A stretch of 64,000 nucleotides of DNA from Azorinus chamasolen (lineage: Eukaryota; Mollusca; Bivalvia; Cardiida; Solecurtidae): positions 29,700,853 to 29,764,852 of the forward strand of contig OY755241.1 of NCBI GenBank assembly GCA_963576725.1, written 5' to 3'. Both the position numbers and the translations under genes were made by a program. Position 1 is the stretch's first letter. Each line of letters begins with the position of its first letter. Of the stretch, positions 21,118 to 31,730 are shown piece after piece. The notes beneath the pieces are model-generated. The model saw only the letters and a program-made list of their open reading frames with translations. It did no database searches and was not told the DNA's origin.

Positions 21118-21321
21118 CAGTAAAACCTCTCTATTACGGCCGCTAAATTACAGCATGTATTTTATGTTAAAGGCAGGTAGCTGCTTAAAGCAAGGTGAAA
21201 GTAAAACTGAACGCTCCTATAGGAGCGTTCTGTTTTACTTCAACCTTGCTTTAAGCAACCACCTGCCCTAAATGCCAACAAATTAACACAATTTAGTGGC
21301 CGTTATAGAGAGGTTTAACTG
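21118..21321. mobile_element. TA-1 MITE, TATAACGG end type (204 bp)
   Basis: CAGTAAAACCTCTCTATTAC to GTTATAGAGAGGTTTAACTG. Symmetric apex AACGCTCCTATAGGAGCGTT. Confidence 0.9.
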
Positions 21322-21448
21322 TAATTACTACCGGTTCATTAGCAGAAGGGGTTGGGCCATAAAATCGTTCCACTATCCTCGTTCAGCTGTATTCAACTCT
21401 TATCATGATGGCAACAAGGATGACTGCTCAAACTCTGATCTGCTGTCA

Positions 21449-21618
21449 GATAAGATACGTAAATTAAAAACATTTTCAAGAATAACTCATTTATTTCTCC
21501 ACCAAACCCAATGGTGTGACCACTCTTTAAAATCGTTTTGAAGAAACGATTCTAAAGAGTGGTCACAGCATAGGGTTTGTTGGAGAAATGACGATTTTAG
21601 TATTTGAGTACGCATCTT
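21449..21618. mobile_element. FB-4 fold-back element
   Basis: GATAAGATACGTAAATTAAA, then the hairpin TTTCTCCACCAAACCCAATG ... TTGTTGGAGAAAT (21493-21589) around GACCACTCTTTAAAATCG. It closes with GTATTTGAGTACGCA. Confidence 0.8.
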
Positions 21619-21696
21619 TATCTGTAACTCAGTGCTGATGGTATTGATTAGGTCCGATTGGCCCAACCCTTTTGGATACTTTTGACCGAATGTCAA

Positions 21697-21753
21697 ACAG
21701 TTTGGATCCTGATGAGACGCCAAGTTACTCATCAGGATAAAAACTGTTTGCGC
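21697..21753. repeat. TTAA-3 hairpin
   Basis: AACAGTTTGGATCCTGATGA, GACGCCAAGTTACTC and AACTGTTTGCGC. Confidence 0.65.
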
Positions 21754-21851
21754 ATGTCAGGCAGACAACGCTTAATTTGATAAGGGTTAATAACGATACA
21801 AGCTAAGGCTAAACATTGCCTCATGCGCAATTAGAGTTCAAAGCCTTTCTA

Positions 21852-22054
21852 TAGTAAAATCTCTCTATAACGGCCACTAAATTACATCAAGTAGTTTGTG
21901 TTAAAGGCAGGTTGCTGCTTAAAGCAATGTGAAAGTAAAACAGAACGCTCCTATAGGAGCGTTCTGTTTTACTTTCACCTTGCTTTAAGCAGCCACCTGC
22001 CCCAAATACCAAATAAATAACACATTGAGTGGCCGTTATAGAGAGGTTTTACTT
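21852..22054. mobile_element. TA-1 MITE, TATAACGG end type (203 bp)
   Basis: TAGTAAAATCTCTCTATAAC to GTTATAGAGAGGTTTTACT. Symmetric apex AACGCTCCTATAGGAGCGTT. It is one of three close relatives (21118, 21852, 54905). Confidence 0.9.
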
Positions 22055-22560
22055 TATACGACATTTCACTGTAAGCAACACTTACATTTTCTTAAGTGAT
22101 ATGCGGAAAGTAATAAAACAGATGACGAAAAGAAGGCAACAACAGTAAAAGGAAAATAAACTTTAAGATAATATAACATATTTAATATAGTTCCAAATAT
22201 TTTCATTCGATATCAAATGCTACAAGAGTTTTTAGTGTGTGTGTGTGATTCAGTCGTCAGTACTCGGCAGTTTCCGGCATCCTCGGAGTATCAAATAAAA
22301 TCCACGAGGTGTTCCGATTGTGAGTGTCTGATTGCAACAGTTCCAACATGACGTCAATGGATGTTGATTAAACTCCCTTCGTGATAGTTTTATACAGGAT
22401 TAGTAATACAGGATGCTCTCAAAGTCTCAATTATAACAATTTGCTCATAAACCTAACCCTAACACATTTGCAAGAGCGTCTGATCAGGGTTTGTCTTGTT
22501 TGATTATGAAATTATATAACCCAAATACCTTATGTTCTTATACCATTAAAGCCAATAAAT
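22055..22560. other. Unassigned sequence with a TTAA-2 scrap
   Basis: No gene. 22480-22510 retains GAGCGTCTGATCAGGGTTTG from a TTAA-2 hairpin. Confidence 0.4.
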
Positions 22561-22740
22561 AGTAATGGTGTAATTATTTTTAAGATATTCAGGAGTATAG
22601 GCATAAATCCCGGCGATATGGTGTATAGGCAAACACGGCTTATGCCAGTATATGCTTCGATTGCGATTCCTCCTTAACATGAACATATGGATTAGTTTCA
22701 AAATCTGATTAGAACCAAAGGACTGCTGATATTACGGCAT

Positions 22741-22969
22741 TTAACCATTTACGCTATCAATACGCCTTTCTACGGCAGACGCAGGTCAGACGGCCGTCTA
22801 ACAAGAACCGTTCGAACACAGTCTGTTCTGTTTGTTTATGGCACAATATAGATATAATTCTACAGTTCCTGCCATGACCATGTGGTATTGTAATAATTAA
22901 TCTAATTAATATCCATGATATCATGATTTCTTATATGATTAGTCATGGAGTGAACGATTAAAGGGTTAA
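22741..22969. mobile_element. TTAA-2 MITE, diverged
   Basis: TTAACCATTTACGC to AAAGGGTTAA. The hairpin is degraded to CAGACGGCCGTCTAACAAG. Confidence 0.6.
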
Positions 22970-23168
22970 AGTCCCTGGTGTTTCTTCACTAAGTATTCAT
23001 TTACTGAGACATTTTACTGTATCTTGTAGTGTGACCTTTGATCTGGAGTGGCTGTTGTTGTAACGGTTCAAGCAGAAAACGGGAAGCGTTTGCAACTCAA
23101 GTTTTGATCCATTGTGTAACTAAATAGTGAGTATGAATAAAACGGCTGACGAGACGGATATTTATTTA

Positions 23169-23370
23169 CAGCAGAAACTGTCTTAAGTGGCCATTTATTT
23201 ATTGAACATAGACATAGTAAAACGTGCAGTTGCTTAATGCAGTGCAAAAGTAATGCAGTACGTTCCTATAGGAGCTTTCTGCATTGCATTTTACCTACAT
23301 TAAGCTACTACTTGTTTACACAACCACAATAAGACCTCTTTTTGATGGCCGCTTGAGACAGGTTCTACAG
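23169..23370. mobile_element. TA-1 MITE, CTTAAGACAGG end type
   Basis: CAGCAGAAACTGTCTTAAG to CCGCTTGAGACAGGTTCTAC. The apex is asymmetric (ACGTTCC left, GGAGCTTT right). Confidence 0.75.
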
Positions 23371-23540
23371 ACTCTTGTTTTCCTTCCAATCACAGGTATA
23401 TTTTTTTATAGTCACCTAATTGCATGTGGATGAAGACCCCAGATGTTTCCCAGATGTGCCTCTACATGTGTTGTTATAGGTCATAAATAAGTTCAATGCC
23501 GCTATATGTGCTTATATACATGTATGCATTGTTATAAGGT

Positions 23541-23836
23541 CAGTTAAGTGCCTAGTTATAGTCTACTTTCAGTTCGAATAACAGCCAAGCCGACTGTGCA
23601 TTTACTCCCCTGGTCATTGAGTAATTCGCCTACAATATTGAGCACGATTCGGCAGTCGCAGCATCGGTTAGTGACCCTCACAGGTGCCCAGTTTAACCCC
23701 TGGGTGAAGAAAAGGCAATCTAATGCAGGTGGGAGACACTGAAAATACGTCTCTGAAAATTCGAGCAGGGATTCGATCCCCGAACGCCTGGGTTATCAGT
23801 TCAACGCCCAACTACTAGGCCAAGCTACCACCACAA
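23541..23836 (-). mobile_element. tRNA-derived SINE, minus strand
   Basis: On the minus strand the head has GGCCTAGTAGTTGG (A-box-like) and GGATCGAATCC (B box, 23769-23779). The body contains CAATGACCAGGGGAG and the 3' end ACTATAACTAGGCAC. A second copy lies at 63105-63400 in the same orientation. Confidence 0.75.
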
Positions 23837-24099
23837 TACATACGAGATATAACAAAGTCAGTTCGATACCCCCACCTGTGTTTATATACATCACAAAGTC
23901 AGTTTGGACACTGTCACCTGTTTTTCTAACCATTACTCATACAGTACAGATACCGGTGTAATTGCCAATGCCCAAGCAGATATAATATGTAGAAATACAT
24001 TAAGGCCAGACGTTATATTTTAGTCCTTTGCCCCATGTTCCCTAATCGAAAGTAAAATTTATACAAAATTTTATTATGTCAGTTGGTCTGCATATGCGC

Positions 24100-24370
24100 A
24101 AAACATTCAGTTGCTTAATGCAGGACAAAAGTAAAGCAGAAAACTTCTATAGGAACCATATCTGATCTGATCAGACAACTCCTACAGGAGCCGTCTGATC
24201 TGGGTCTACTCTGTTGGCAAAGGAGTAGAAAGGCGTATATATATGGAGTAAATGGTTAAAGAGAACTAGGTATTCTAAGACAATGACGTTTAATGGAAGA
24301 AACAGTACCAGCTGCCTTACAGACCCATAATTAGAACTATTTTGATGACCGCTTAAGACATGTTCTACTG
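24100..24370. mobile_element. TA-1 MITE interrupted by a TTAA-2 fragment
   Basis: The left inner arm TTGCTTAATGCAGGACAAAA and the right end CTTAAGACATGTTCTACTG belong to one TA-1 copy. A TTAA-2 right half (24155-24260) sits between them. Confidence 0.6.
24155..24260. repeat. TTAA-2 MITE, hairpin and right arm
   Basis: GATCAGACAACTCCTACAGG, GATCTGGGTCTACTCTGTTG and ATGGAGTAAATGGTTAA. Confidence 0.65.
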
Positions 24371-24417
24371 TATTCAGCTCTACAAAGCTGTAGAGAACTG
24401 AGATTGAATGAGAATAT

Positions 24418-25342
24418 GGTAATAAGAATACTACCAGATGGAGGACATTAGGTACCCGAATACTACAGTAATAAGGGTAATACCTGAAGGAGGATATTGG
24501 GTGTCCGAATGCATATTTATAAGTATACTACCGGATGGAGGACACTGGGTGTCCGAATACTACAGTAATAAGGATACTACCAGGTGGAGGTCATTGGGTG
24601 TCCGAATACTACAGTAATAAGTATACTGCCAGATGGAGGACATTATGTGCCCGAGTACTACAGTAGTAAGGATACTACAAGATGGAGGACATTGGGTGTC
24701 CGAATGCAACAGATATAAGTATAATATCAGATGGAGGTCATTGGGTGTCCGAATACATACATATATACGTACTCTACCAGACGGAGGACATTGGGTGTAT
24801 ACAGTTATAAGTATACTATCAGATGTTATAAGTATACTACCAGATGGAGGACACTGGATGTATACAGTTATATGTATACTATCAGATGCAAGTCATTGGA
24901 TGTCCGAATTCTACAGTAATAAGTATACTGCCAGATGGAGGACATTGGATGTTCGAATACTACAGTCATAAGGATACTACCAGATGGAGGACATTGGATG
25001 TTCGAATACTACAGTCATAAGGATACTACCAGATGGAGGACATTGGATGTTCGAATACTACAGTCATAAGTATACTGCCAGATGGAGGACATTGGATGTT
25101 TGAATACTACAGTCATAAGGATACTACCAGATGGAGGACATTGGATGTTCGAATACTACAGTCATAAGGATACTACCAGATGGAGGACATTGGATGTTCG
25201 AATACTACAGTCATAAGTATACTGCCAGATGGAGGACATTGGATGTTCGAATACTACAGTCATAAGGATACTACCAGATGGAGGACATTGGATGTTCGAA
25301 TACTACAGTCATAAGGATACTACCAGATGGAGGACATTGGAT
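24418..25342. repeat. 49-bp minisatellite, about 19 copies
   Basis: Units carry ATACTACCAGATGGAGGACA, TTGGATGTTCGAATACTAC and AGTCATAAGG. The distal half (from about 24900) is much more homogeneous than the proximal half, consistent with recent expansion at one end. Confidence 0.95.
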
Positions 25343-25898
25343 GTCTCATGGTAATTAGAGTAATATCAAATACAGACTTCGTTCGACATTACACTCTGTT
25401 TCACTCTACGTTGCCCTAGAGAATATAATTCACACGTTGATATTATTCAATTACCGGGATTTCAGAACTTAAATGCGATCTGTGATAATCAGTATTTATG
25501 AACACTACACATGCGGGACGAGATCAAAGAAAGGCAAAGAGAAACTGCACATTGTTTGTTTCAAGCTTTAAAACTACGAGAAATATAGTCCTGGATCGTT
25601 CACTGTAGTAAGTGCAACGACACCAATCATATTCAAAATGTGTAAAAGGGTCCCGCTGTATCAAAACCAGCATGCACGATTTGTAAACAGTGTAGAACCA
25701 GATTAAAAGTTGCGTTTAAAAACCCGCCTTTTGATCGAGGCCTGCACTGTTTGTCAAGCACACGTCTATTTGCTGACAAACATTTAAACATGCGGTGACA
25801 GATCTGGTTCTAAAATGTTTTGTAAACCCTCAATGTCAATTTTCGTATATAAAGTATAACCTTGGTTATTCAACACTAAACTGTATCACTATCGATAT
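25343..25898. other. Mostly unassigned; one TTAA-2-like scrap
   Basis: 25678-25760 keeps TTTGTAAACAGTGTAGAACC and GCCTGCACTGTTTGTC. Otherwise nothing recognised. Confidence 0.4.
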
Positions 25899-26119
25899 TT
25901 AACTCATTCTCTTCTAGGCTATTTTAGACCCAACGGTTTTGAATCAATCTACCGAAAATGAGCATTAACTAGAGAAAATGATTTTTTTTATAAATTTGTA
26001 ATTTGAAACCATTGTGATAAATAGAGCATTTGCTCCTATAGGAGCAAATGCTCTATTTATCACAATGGTTTCACAATGTGAATTTAATAGAGACGCAAAA
26101 ATGCGTCACTAGGGGGTAA
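25899..26119. mobile_element. TTAA-1 MITE
   Basis: TTAACTCATTCTCTTCTAGG to CACTAGGGGGTAATG. The hairpin (about 26007-26072) is perfect although the ends have diverged. Confidence 0.8.
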
Positions 26120-26121
26120 TG

Positions 26122-26266
26122 TGTGGCAGTTTAATGCAGGATGAAAGTCATACAGAAAGCGCCTTTTGTAGCTTTCTGCACGACTTCCGCTGTGCATTAA
26201 ACAACTACCTGCTTAAAATGGTCTAAATTCTTCTATACTAACATTTGACTACCCGAGGTTTTACTG
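26122..26266. mobile_element. TA-1 MITE, left end missing
   Basis: GGCAGTTTAATGCAGGATG, CATACAGAAAGCGCC and right end ACCCGAGGTTTTACTG before TA. Confidence 0.7.
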
Positions 26267-26300
26267 TACATTTCTAACAGCATAAGCATTGGCGTCGGTA

Positions 26301-26513
26301 GTAACCCTTACTGGTCAGGACGCCAGTCACTGACTTCCTTTGCGAATAGTGTATACCAAGATGAGGGGGCCCCTAGAGGAGCCCTCTCTCCAGGGTCTGC
26401 ACTGTGTGCCATTTTTCAATTTTCATTAGAAAAATCCCATTATATTCACAATAAGCTTTCCCTGTTTGACCTTTGGAATAGTCCATTTGGAAATTCAGAG
26501 TTGTAAGGGTTAA
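26301..26513. mobile_element. TTAA-2 MITE, diverged subtype
   Basis: GTAACCCTTACTGG to GTAAGGGTTAA. Hairpin apex GGGCCCCTAGAGGAGCCC. Confidence 0.65.
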
Positions 26514-26701
26514 AGTTAGTATCATGTGTATAGCTGTAAAACACTCGCATGTTATTATTCCATCAGCTTTTATTCATTTGTTTAATCAAGTATTGCGTTT
26601 TTAGATGTTTCAGCAATTGTTTAAAGTATTTACTTGCTATGTAATTTGTTGTCTGCTCAATGGCCGTTTGCTGCTCATCGTCTGCGACATTTTTAAAACC
26701 A

Positions 26702-26906
26702 TTAATTTTCTTTCGCTGCCAAACTCTGTCGCCTGCAAACTTTGTCGTCTGCTACAATTTTTCCTTCTTTTGATTTTCTTCATTTTTGTTTCAAAAACAT
26801 AGTAACTGTAGCAAACAGTTTGGATCCTGATGAGACGCCGCGTCTCATCTGGATCCAAACTGTTTACATAGGTAATCACAGATCCGGCATTGGCAGCGAA
26901 GAGTTA
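26702..26906. mobile_element. TTAA-3 MITE, complete (205 bp)
   Basis: TTAATTTTCTTTCGCTGCC to GGCAGCGAAGAGTTAA. Hairpin (about 26812-26871) with a shortened apex ACGCCGCGTCTC. Short ORFs across it are products of the palindrome. Confidence 0.8.
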
Positions 26907-27229
26907 ATTTTCTTTCTCATTTTTTGGTGCAGAAGTTGGGCTTTGTGGTGCCTGGTTTGGATACAGGATGCATAGGTCATAGATGGCAGGAGATTCCATC
27001 GTTAGCATGCAAAGAATTGTTAATTTTAGTTGTTTGTGTATTTTAGGATGCACTGTGCAACGGTACTGAATACATTGCAATATAGAAACAGGCGTTAATC
27101 AAATAAACTAATTTTCAGTTTTCAGGTTGATTATGTACTTTCCATAATGTACGCAGCATAGAAATGATGAGTGAAATATCCTTGCTAAAAATATCCTTTG
27201 AACTCTTTAGCTGCCACAGACCAATCGGT

Positions 27230-27295
27230 GATATTTTTTGCAAGAGCCGAATCACTCGCCGTCGCCTGAGGATCGACACTGTTTGATACTGGTTA
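27230..27295. repeat. TTAA-3 fragment
   Basis: CACTCGCCGTCGCCTGAGGA, then GACACTGTTTGATAC. Confidence 0.45.
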
Positions 27296-27297
27296 TA

Positions 27298-27501
27298 CAG
27301 CAAAATCCCTCTAATGCGACCACCAAAAAGGGGCTAAATTCATAGTGGCACAGGCAGGTGGTAGCTTAATACAGGACGAAAGTTATGCAGAAAGCTCCTA
27401 TAAAAGATGTCTGCATAACTTTCGTCCTGTATTAAGCAACCACCTGCTTATGAAGACAGCCATGTTTGTTCATTAAGTGTTCGCATTGGATGGTTTTACT
27501 G
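27298..27501. mobile_element. TA-1 MITE, AATGCGACC end type (204 bp)
   Basis: CAGCAAAATCCCTCTAATGC to GCATTGGATGGTTTTACTG, flanked by TA. Hairpin ATGCAGAAAGCTCCTATAAA. Confidence 0.85.
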
Positions 27502-27665
27502 TAAATTATATTTGTAAAGAAATTGATGAAAACGCCATTTTGCAACCTGAAGCAGACGATAATGTTAGCAGGTGAAATTCATTTTCGCGCTGAAAGTGTT
27601 AAAGTTATTAATATTACCCAATCTTTATCATGCTATAAAAAGTATGTTTGCTAAACTCGGGTTAT

Positions 27666-27917
27666 AACAGAGGGTTAATACACGTTTTCCTTCGGGCAAT
27701 ACCACTGGCACAAATAGCGCCTCAAACTCTGCTGAAATGACGTCCAAAAAACCCACGAAACAGTGGCCCGAAAGCATAAAAAAGTTTTATGCAAGAACAA
27801 TAATAATAAATGTTTTATTCAGGCAATAACGTCTGTAGTGCCCCTTTGGGTGTTTTGTTTGCCCTTGCCCTTCGGCAGATGTTAATGCCCGAAAATAACG
27901 TTTATTACCCCTCTGTT
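27666..27917. mobile_element. Unclassified inverted-repeat element (252 bp)
   Basis: AACAGAGGGTTAATACACG at the left matches the complement of the right end (AACGTTTATTACCCCTCTG) at 18 of 21 positions. Subterminal CCTTCGGGCA and TTAATGCCCGAAAA blocks also pair. No ORF. Confidence 0.55.
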
Positions 27918-28006
27918 GCTTAATTCTGACATCAGTCTCAAACATCTGACAGTCAGATACTGGAGAATGAACTCAGACACAGATTTGAGAAGGTACTGGG
28001 CGGGTG

Positions 28007-28065
28007 TCAAACGGCTTACTCGGCAACTTGGCGTCTCATCCGGATCCAGATGCCAGTCAGCTCGA
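28007..28065. repeat. TTAA-3 fragment
   Basis: TGTCAAACGGCTTACTCGGC, then GCGTCTCATCCGGATCCAG. Confidence 0.5.
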
Positions 28066-28146
28066 GCTCAGATTGGCAATGGCTGAAGGTGCATGCATGG
28101 TTTTAATGTACTTCATCAAATACATGTAGTAACTTCTTCTGGTCCA

Positions 28147-28330
28147 TTAACCCTTTCCCTGATGAATATTCATATAGGAAATAATGACGTCATTAGGTAA
28201 TAAGATTTTTTTTTTATAATGGATTATGAACACATGACATTTTGTAGAATCAGCTCTATATTACAATAATTACACCATAAGCAAACACAGCAGATGCGTC
28301 AAAATGCGCTTACATAAGGGAAAGGATTAA
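28147..28330. mobile_element. TTAA-2 MITE that has lost its hairpin (184 bp)
   Basis: TTAACCCTTTCCCTGATG to GGGAAAGGATTAA with both outer arms intact (AATAATGACGTCATTAG; GCGTCAAAATGCG). The central palindrome is reduced to AAGCAAACACAGCAGATG. Confidence 0.75.
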
Positions 28331-28486
28331 ACGAAACCTTACTGTAGTGAAAACATTAAAATGCTCAAATTATATATATTTCTGTTAAAGAAAAAAAAGA
28401 AAGATGTTCTCTGCTCATAGTTTCGAAAAGACAACGTGTAACAAATCCTGACTTCGTGACTTCATAATTCGAATCTTGAAACTAAA

Positions 28487-28686
28487 TTAGAAATAACGAG
28501 CATTGTCAGGAAAGAGTTGAAAGACTTGATTGCATCGAGAGAAAAATGAAAATGAGATTGCTGCGGAAACTGGCGGAAACGCATCCGTCATTCACCGGAA
28601 TGGATTCGGAGTCAGTGGAGGATTCGTCGAGCATGACCATTGATTTGCGCAGGTACCCGTCTCTTAAACAGTCGGCTGTTTTCTAA
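28487..28686 (+). other. Candidate coding exon (weak)
   Basis: An open frame runs from about 28487 to a TAA at 28684-28686. It has an internal ATG at 28546 and a possible splice donor (CGCAG then GTACCC) at 28652/28653. The segment is less AT-rich than its surroundings, is not part of any repeat family I see here, and encodes charged and serine-rich sequence (for example MDSESVEDSSS). I recognise no domain. It could be a first exon or chance. Confidence 0.25.
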
Positions 28687-28840
28687 CGATTTATCAATAT
28701 TCACACATTATTTTCATGATATGAATATGTGCACTACTTATATACTGATATATACGAATCTTAAAATCATAATATGAAACGGAACTGTGTACGATCTGGC
28801 AAAGACTGGCACCAGCGTAGTTTAAACACATTTACATGTA

Positions 28841-29040
28841 CAGTAGAACCCCTCTAATGCGATCACTTAATGAATAAACATGGGTGTCTTTGTAAGCAGA
28901 TGATTGCTTAATGCAGGACAAAAGTAATGCAGAAAGCTCCTCGGGGAGCTTTCTGCATTACATTTGTCCTAAGCTACCACCTGCGTCTAGCACCCAGAAT
29001 TATACCTCTTTTAGGTGGTCGCATTAGCGGGGTTTTACCG
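28841..29040. mobile_element. TA-1 MITE, AATGCGACC end type (200 bp)
   Basis: CAGTAGAACCCCTCTAATGC to GCATTAGCGGGGTTTTACC, flanked by TA. Apex AAAGCTCCTCGGGGAGCTTT. Confidence 0.9.
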
Positions 29041-29229
29041 TAATTCTAATGTATGATGTATTTATTTCTTGTATTAATACCACCAGGTAATGTGTGCCTT
29101 TTCCTTTGGTGCTACTTCTACAGGGCCAGACTATAGAACTGGGACATATTCATACTCATCTGTGAAGTGATAACAAAAGTATGGTATATATTTATCAGTA
29201 TCTATGACCTGGTGAATGCCCATGTAAGA

Positions 29230-29438
29230 TTAGCCCATTACCTCATAGGCTATTTTTAGATACAACCTCTTTGAATAACTCTACCGAAAAGGAGAATTTT
29301 AGAATTTTGTAATTTGATACCATTGTGATAAATAGAGCATTTGCTCCTATAGGAGCAAATGCTCTATTTATCACAATGGTTTCACAAAGTGACTTTTACA
29401 GAGTCGTCAAAAGTCGTCAATATGAGGGAATGGGTTAA
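29230..29438. mobile_element. TTAA-1 MITE, internal deletion (209 bp)
   Basis: TTAGCCCATTACCTCATAGG to GGGAATGGGTTAA with a perfect hairpin. About 20 bp of the left outer arm are missing relative to the copy at 901. Confidence 0.85.
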
Positions 29439-29496
29439 GAAACAACGGCATCGTGTACAGAAGAACATGTCTTAGGTCTAATTGTTGGTCCACAAG

Positions 29497-29641
29497 GCAG
29501 GTGGTTGCTTAATGGTCAAAAGAAATGTAGAAATCTGCTATAGGAGCTTTTTGCATTACGTTTACACTGCTTTAAACAAACACCTGCTTTTGTAAGACTC
29601 ATGTGTTCAATAAATCAATAACCGCTTAAGACAGGTTCTAC
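29497..29641. mobile_element. TA-1 MITE, CTTAAGACAGG type, truncated left
   Basis: GCAGGTGGTTGCTTAATGG, then ATCTGCTATAGGAGC, and right end CCGCTTAAGACAGGTTCTAC. Confidence 0.65.
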
Positions 29642-29788
29642 GAACCTCGGAATAATATGTATACATGTATATAGAATAAATCACGTGACATAATGTAATA
29701 TAATAAAATATTGTTTTTAATTATGAAAACTTATATTAGCCCAATATATAATAAGTATGAACATGTGTATTAGTGATTATGTACTGAT

Positions 29789-29935
29789 GTACGAGTTGCT
29801 TAATGCAGGGAAAAGTAATGCAGAAAGCTCTATATGAGATATCTGCATTATTTTGACCTGCATTAAGCTACCACCCGAATTACAGACCCATGATTAGACC
29901 TGTAGTTTGGTGGCCGCTTAGAACAGGCTCTGGTG
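29789..29935. mobile_element. TA-1 MITE, diverged, truncated left
   Basis: GAGTTGCTTAATGCAGGG, ATGCAGAAAGCTC and right end CCGCTTAGAACAGG. Confidence 0.6.
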
Positions 29936-30028
29936 TAGATACCAAATCGATTCAATCGCCTTTAGTTACAAGTATGGGACTGTAACTTAAGATGTCTTTG
30001 AGACAATCGAAAAGATACGAAGATCATC

Positions 30029-30236
30029 TTAACCTTTAGCCTGCTATGGACGGATGAGTGAATACCTATGCAAACAGTTTGGATCCAGATGAGAAGCCGA
30101 GTAAATCGGCGTCTCATCAGGATCCAAACTGTTTGACACTCTGGTTTCATTTTGGTAGACAAGTTGATTATAGCTTGAATTTTGGAAATGTAGTAGGTGA
30201 GCAATTCTGTAATTTGCCCAACAGGCTAAAGGTTAA
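30029..30236. mobile_element. TTAA-3 MITE, complete (208 bp)
   Basis: TTAACCTTTAGCCTG to CAGGCTAAAGGTTAA. Hairpin (about 30072-30133) GGATCCAGATGAGAAGCCGA. Confidence 0.8.
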
Positions 30237-30272
30237 AGGTAGACATCATGATTAAATGTGTGTCAGTATAGT

Positions 30273-30456
30273 CAGTAAACCCCCTATAAACCGGACATTC
30301 AAATTATTTTACCAACGGCAGTCTTTGAGAAAGGTGGCAACGTAATGCAGGGTGAAAGTCAAGGTGAAAGGGGCTTTCGGTATAACTTTTCATACTGCGT
30401 TAAGCAGTCACCTGTCTAAAAGACTTAAATTATTCCGGTTGAGAGGGAGTTTACTG
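30273..30456. mobile_element. TA-1 MITE, AACCGGA end type
   Basis: CAGTAAACCCCCTATAAACC to CCGGTTGAGAGGGAG plus TTTACTG. The hairpin is partly lost. Confidence 0.7.
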
Positions 30457-30534
30457 TATATTATAAGAGATCCAGATTGATAAGTAAACTAGAATTGTTT
30501 TTGATACAAAAACTTATGTCTCCCCTAACGCGTG

Positions 30535-31150
30535 GACAAACTTTTCCAAAGTCCCATAACTCTGCAGAAAATCATCGAACCGGAAAAGGTATGAAGTATG
30601 CACAACTAGGCATGGTGCTGATCAATCCTATGAAGTTTCATGAAAATCCGACAAAAGATGTTGGGGGAAACCCCGCGAAGAAAATTTTCCATGTAAAAAT
30701 TTCAAAGTCCAATAACTCTGCAGAAAATCATCAAACCAGAACAGGAATAAGATATGCACAACTAGGCATGATGCTAATCAATCCTATGAAATTTAATGAA
30801 CATCCAATTAAAGGTTTTGGAGAAACCCTGCGGACAAAATTTTCATGTAAAAAATTCAAAGTCCCGAAACTCTGCAGGAAATGGGAGGCAATAACTCCAA
30901 TATTACTGAAGCCAGAATTATGATACTTGTGCATAACATTTCCTTCCATCATGCTCTTTCCATACATGAAATGTCATTAGCATCAGTAGAGCGGACAAAA
31001 AGATTAACAAAGGGCAATTACTCCAAAAGTATTGAAGCCAGAGTTATGACCCTTATAAAGAACACTTCCTCTTATCATGCTATGTCAATGTATACAGTTT
31101 CAATCAAATCGCATTAGCCATGTAGGAGTTATCGTCCGGACAAGAAAGTG
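30535..31150. repeat. Modular dispersed repeat, about 155-bp modules
   Basis: AAAGTCC(C/A)ATAACTCTGCAG starts at about 30548, 30704 and 30858, followed by shorter related modules with AATTACTCC. A 148-codon ORF across it repeats the module translation and is not a gene. It appears continuous with the next block. Confidence 0.7.
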
Positions 31151-31720
31151 TGAACAATTGACCTTGAATTGTGACCATGACCTAGAAATGTGACCTTGAC
31201 CTTTGACCCACATGCCTGGATCCTGCTGTCTGCACATTGGCCTGATAAGGAGAACATTTGTGCCACAGCATTTTTGGAATCATTCCAAGGGTTATACAGA
31301 TGTGGAACAGATATGAAAATCAAGGCTAAAATATTTGACCTTGAATTGTGACCTTGACCTTTGACCCACATGTCTGATTCCTGCTGCCTGCACATTGCCT
31401 TGTTATGGAGAACATTTGTGCCACAGCATTTTGAAATCCTTCCAAGGGTTTAAGAGATATGGAGCGGACACCAAGGGTGTGGCTAAAACATTTGACCTTG
31501 AATTGTGACCTTGACCTTTGACCCACGTGCCTGAATCAAACGCTCTGCACATCATCTTGTTAAGTCGAACATTTGTTCCAAAGCATTTTGAAATCCTTCC
31601 ATATTTGTGAGAGATATGGAGCGGACACGAGTGTGACAGATAGACAGACGGACGGACAGGCGGACAGACGGACGGACAACTCGACCAAAAACAATATCTC
31701 TCCCCATTATAAATGGGGGA
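31151..31720. repeat. Modular dispersed repeat rich in TGACCTTGACC
   Basis: Modules of about 157 bp begin near TGACCTTGACCTTTGACC at 31191, 31349 and 31506, then GAGAACATTTGTGCCACAGC and GAGATATGGAGCGGACA. It ends in (GACG)n and a short terminal hairpin CTCCCCATTATAAATGGGGG. On the minus strand the core reads as AGGTCA direct repeats. Confidence 0.75.
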
Positions 31721-31730
31721 TACATAATTA

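Noticed and set aside
30477..30923. 148-codon ORF
   Set aside because: It spans repeated 155-bp modules of a dispersed repeat; the protein merely repeats the module.
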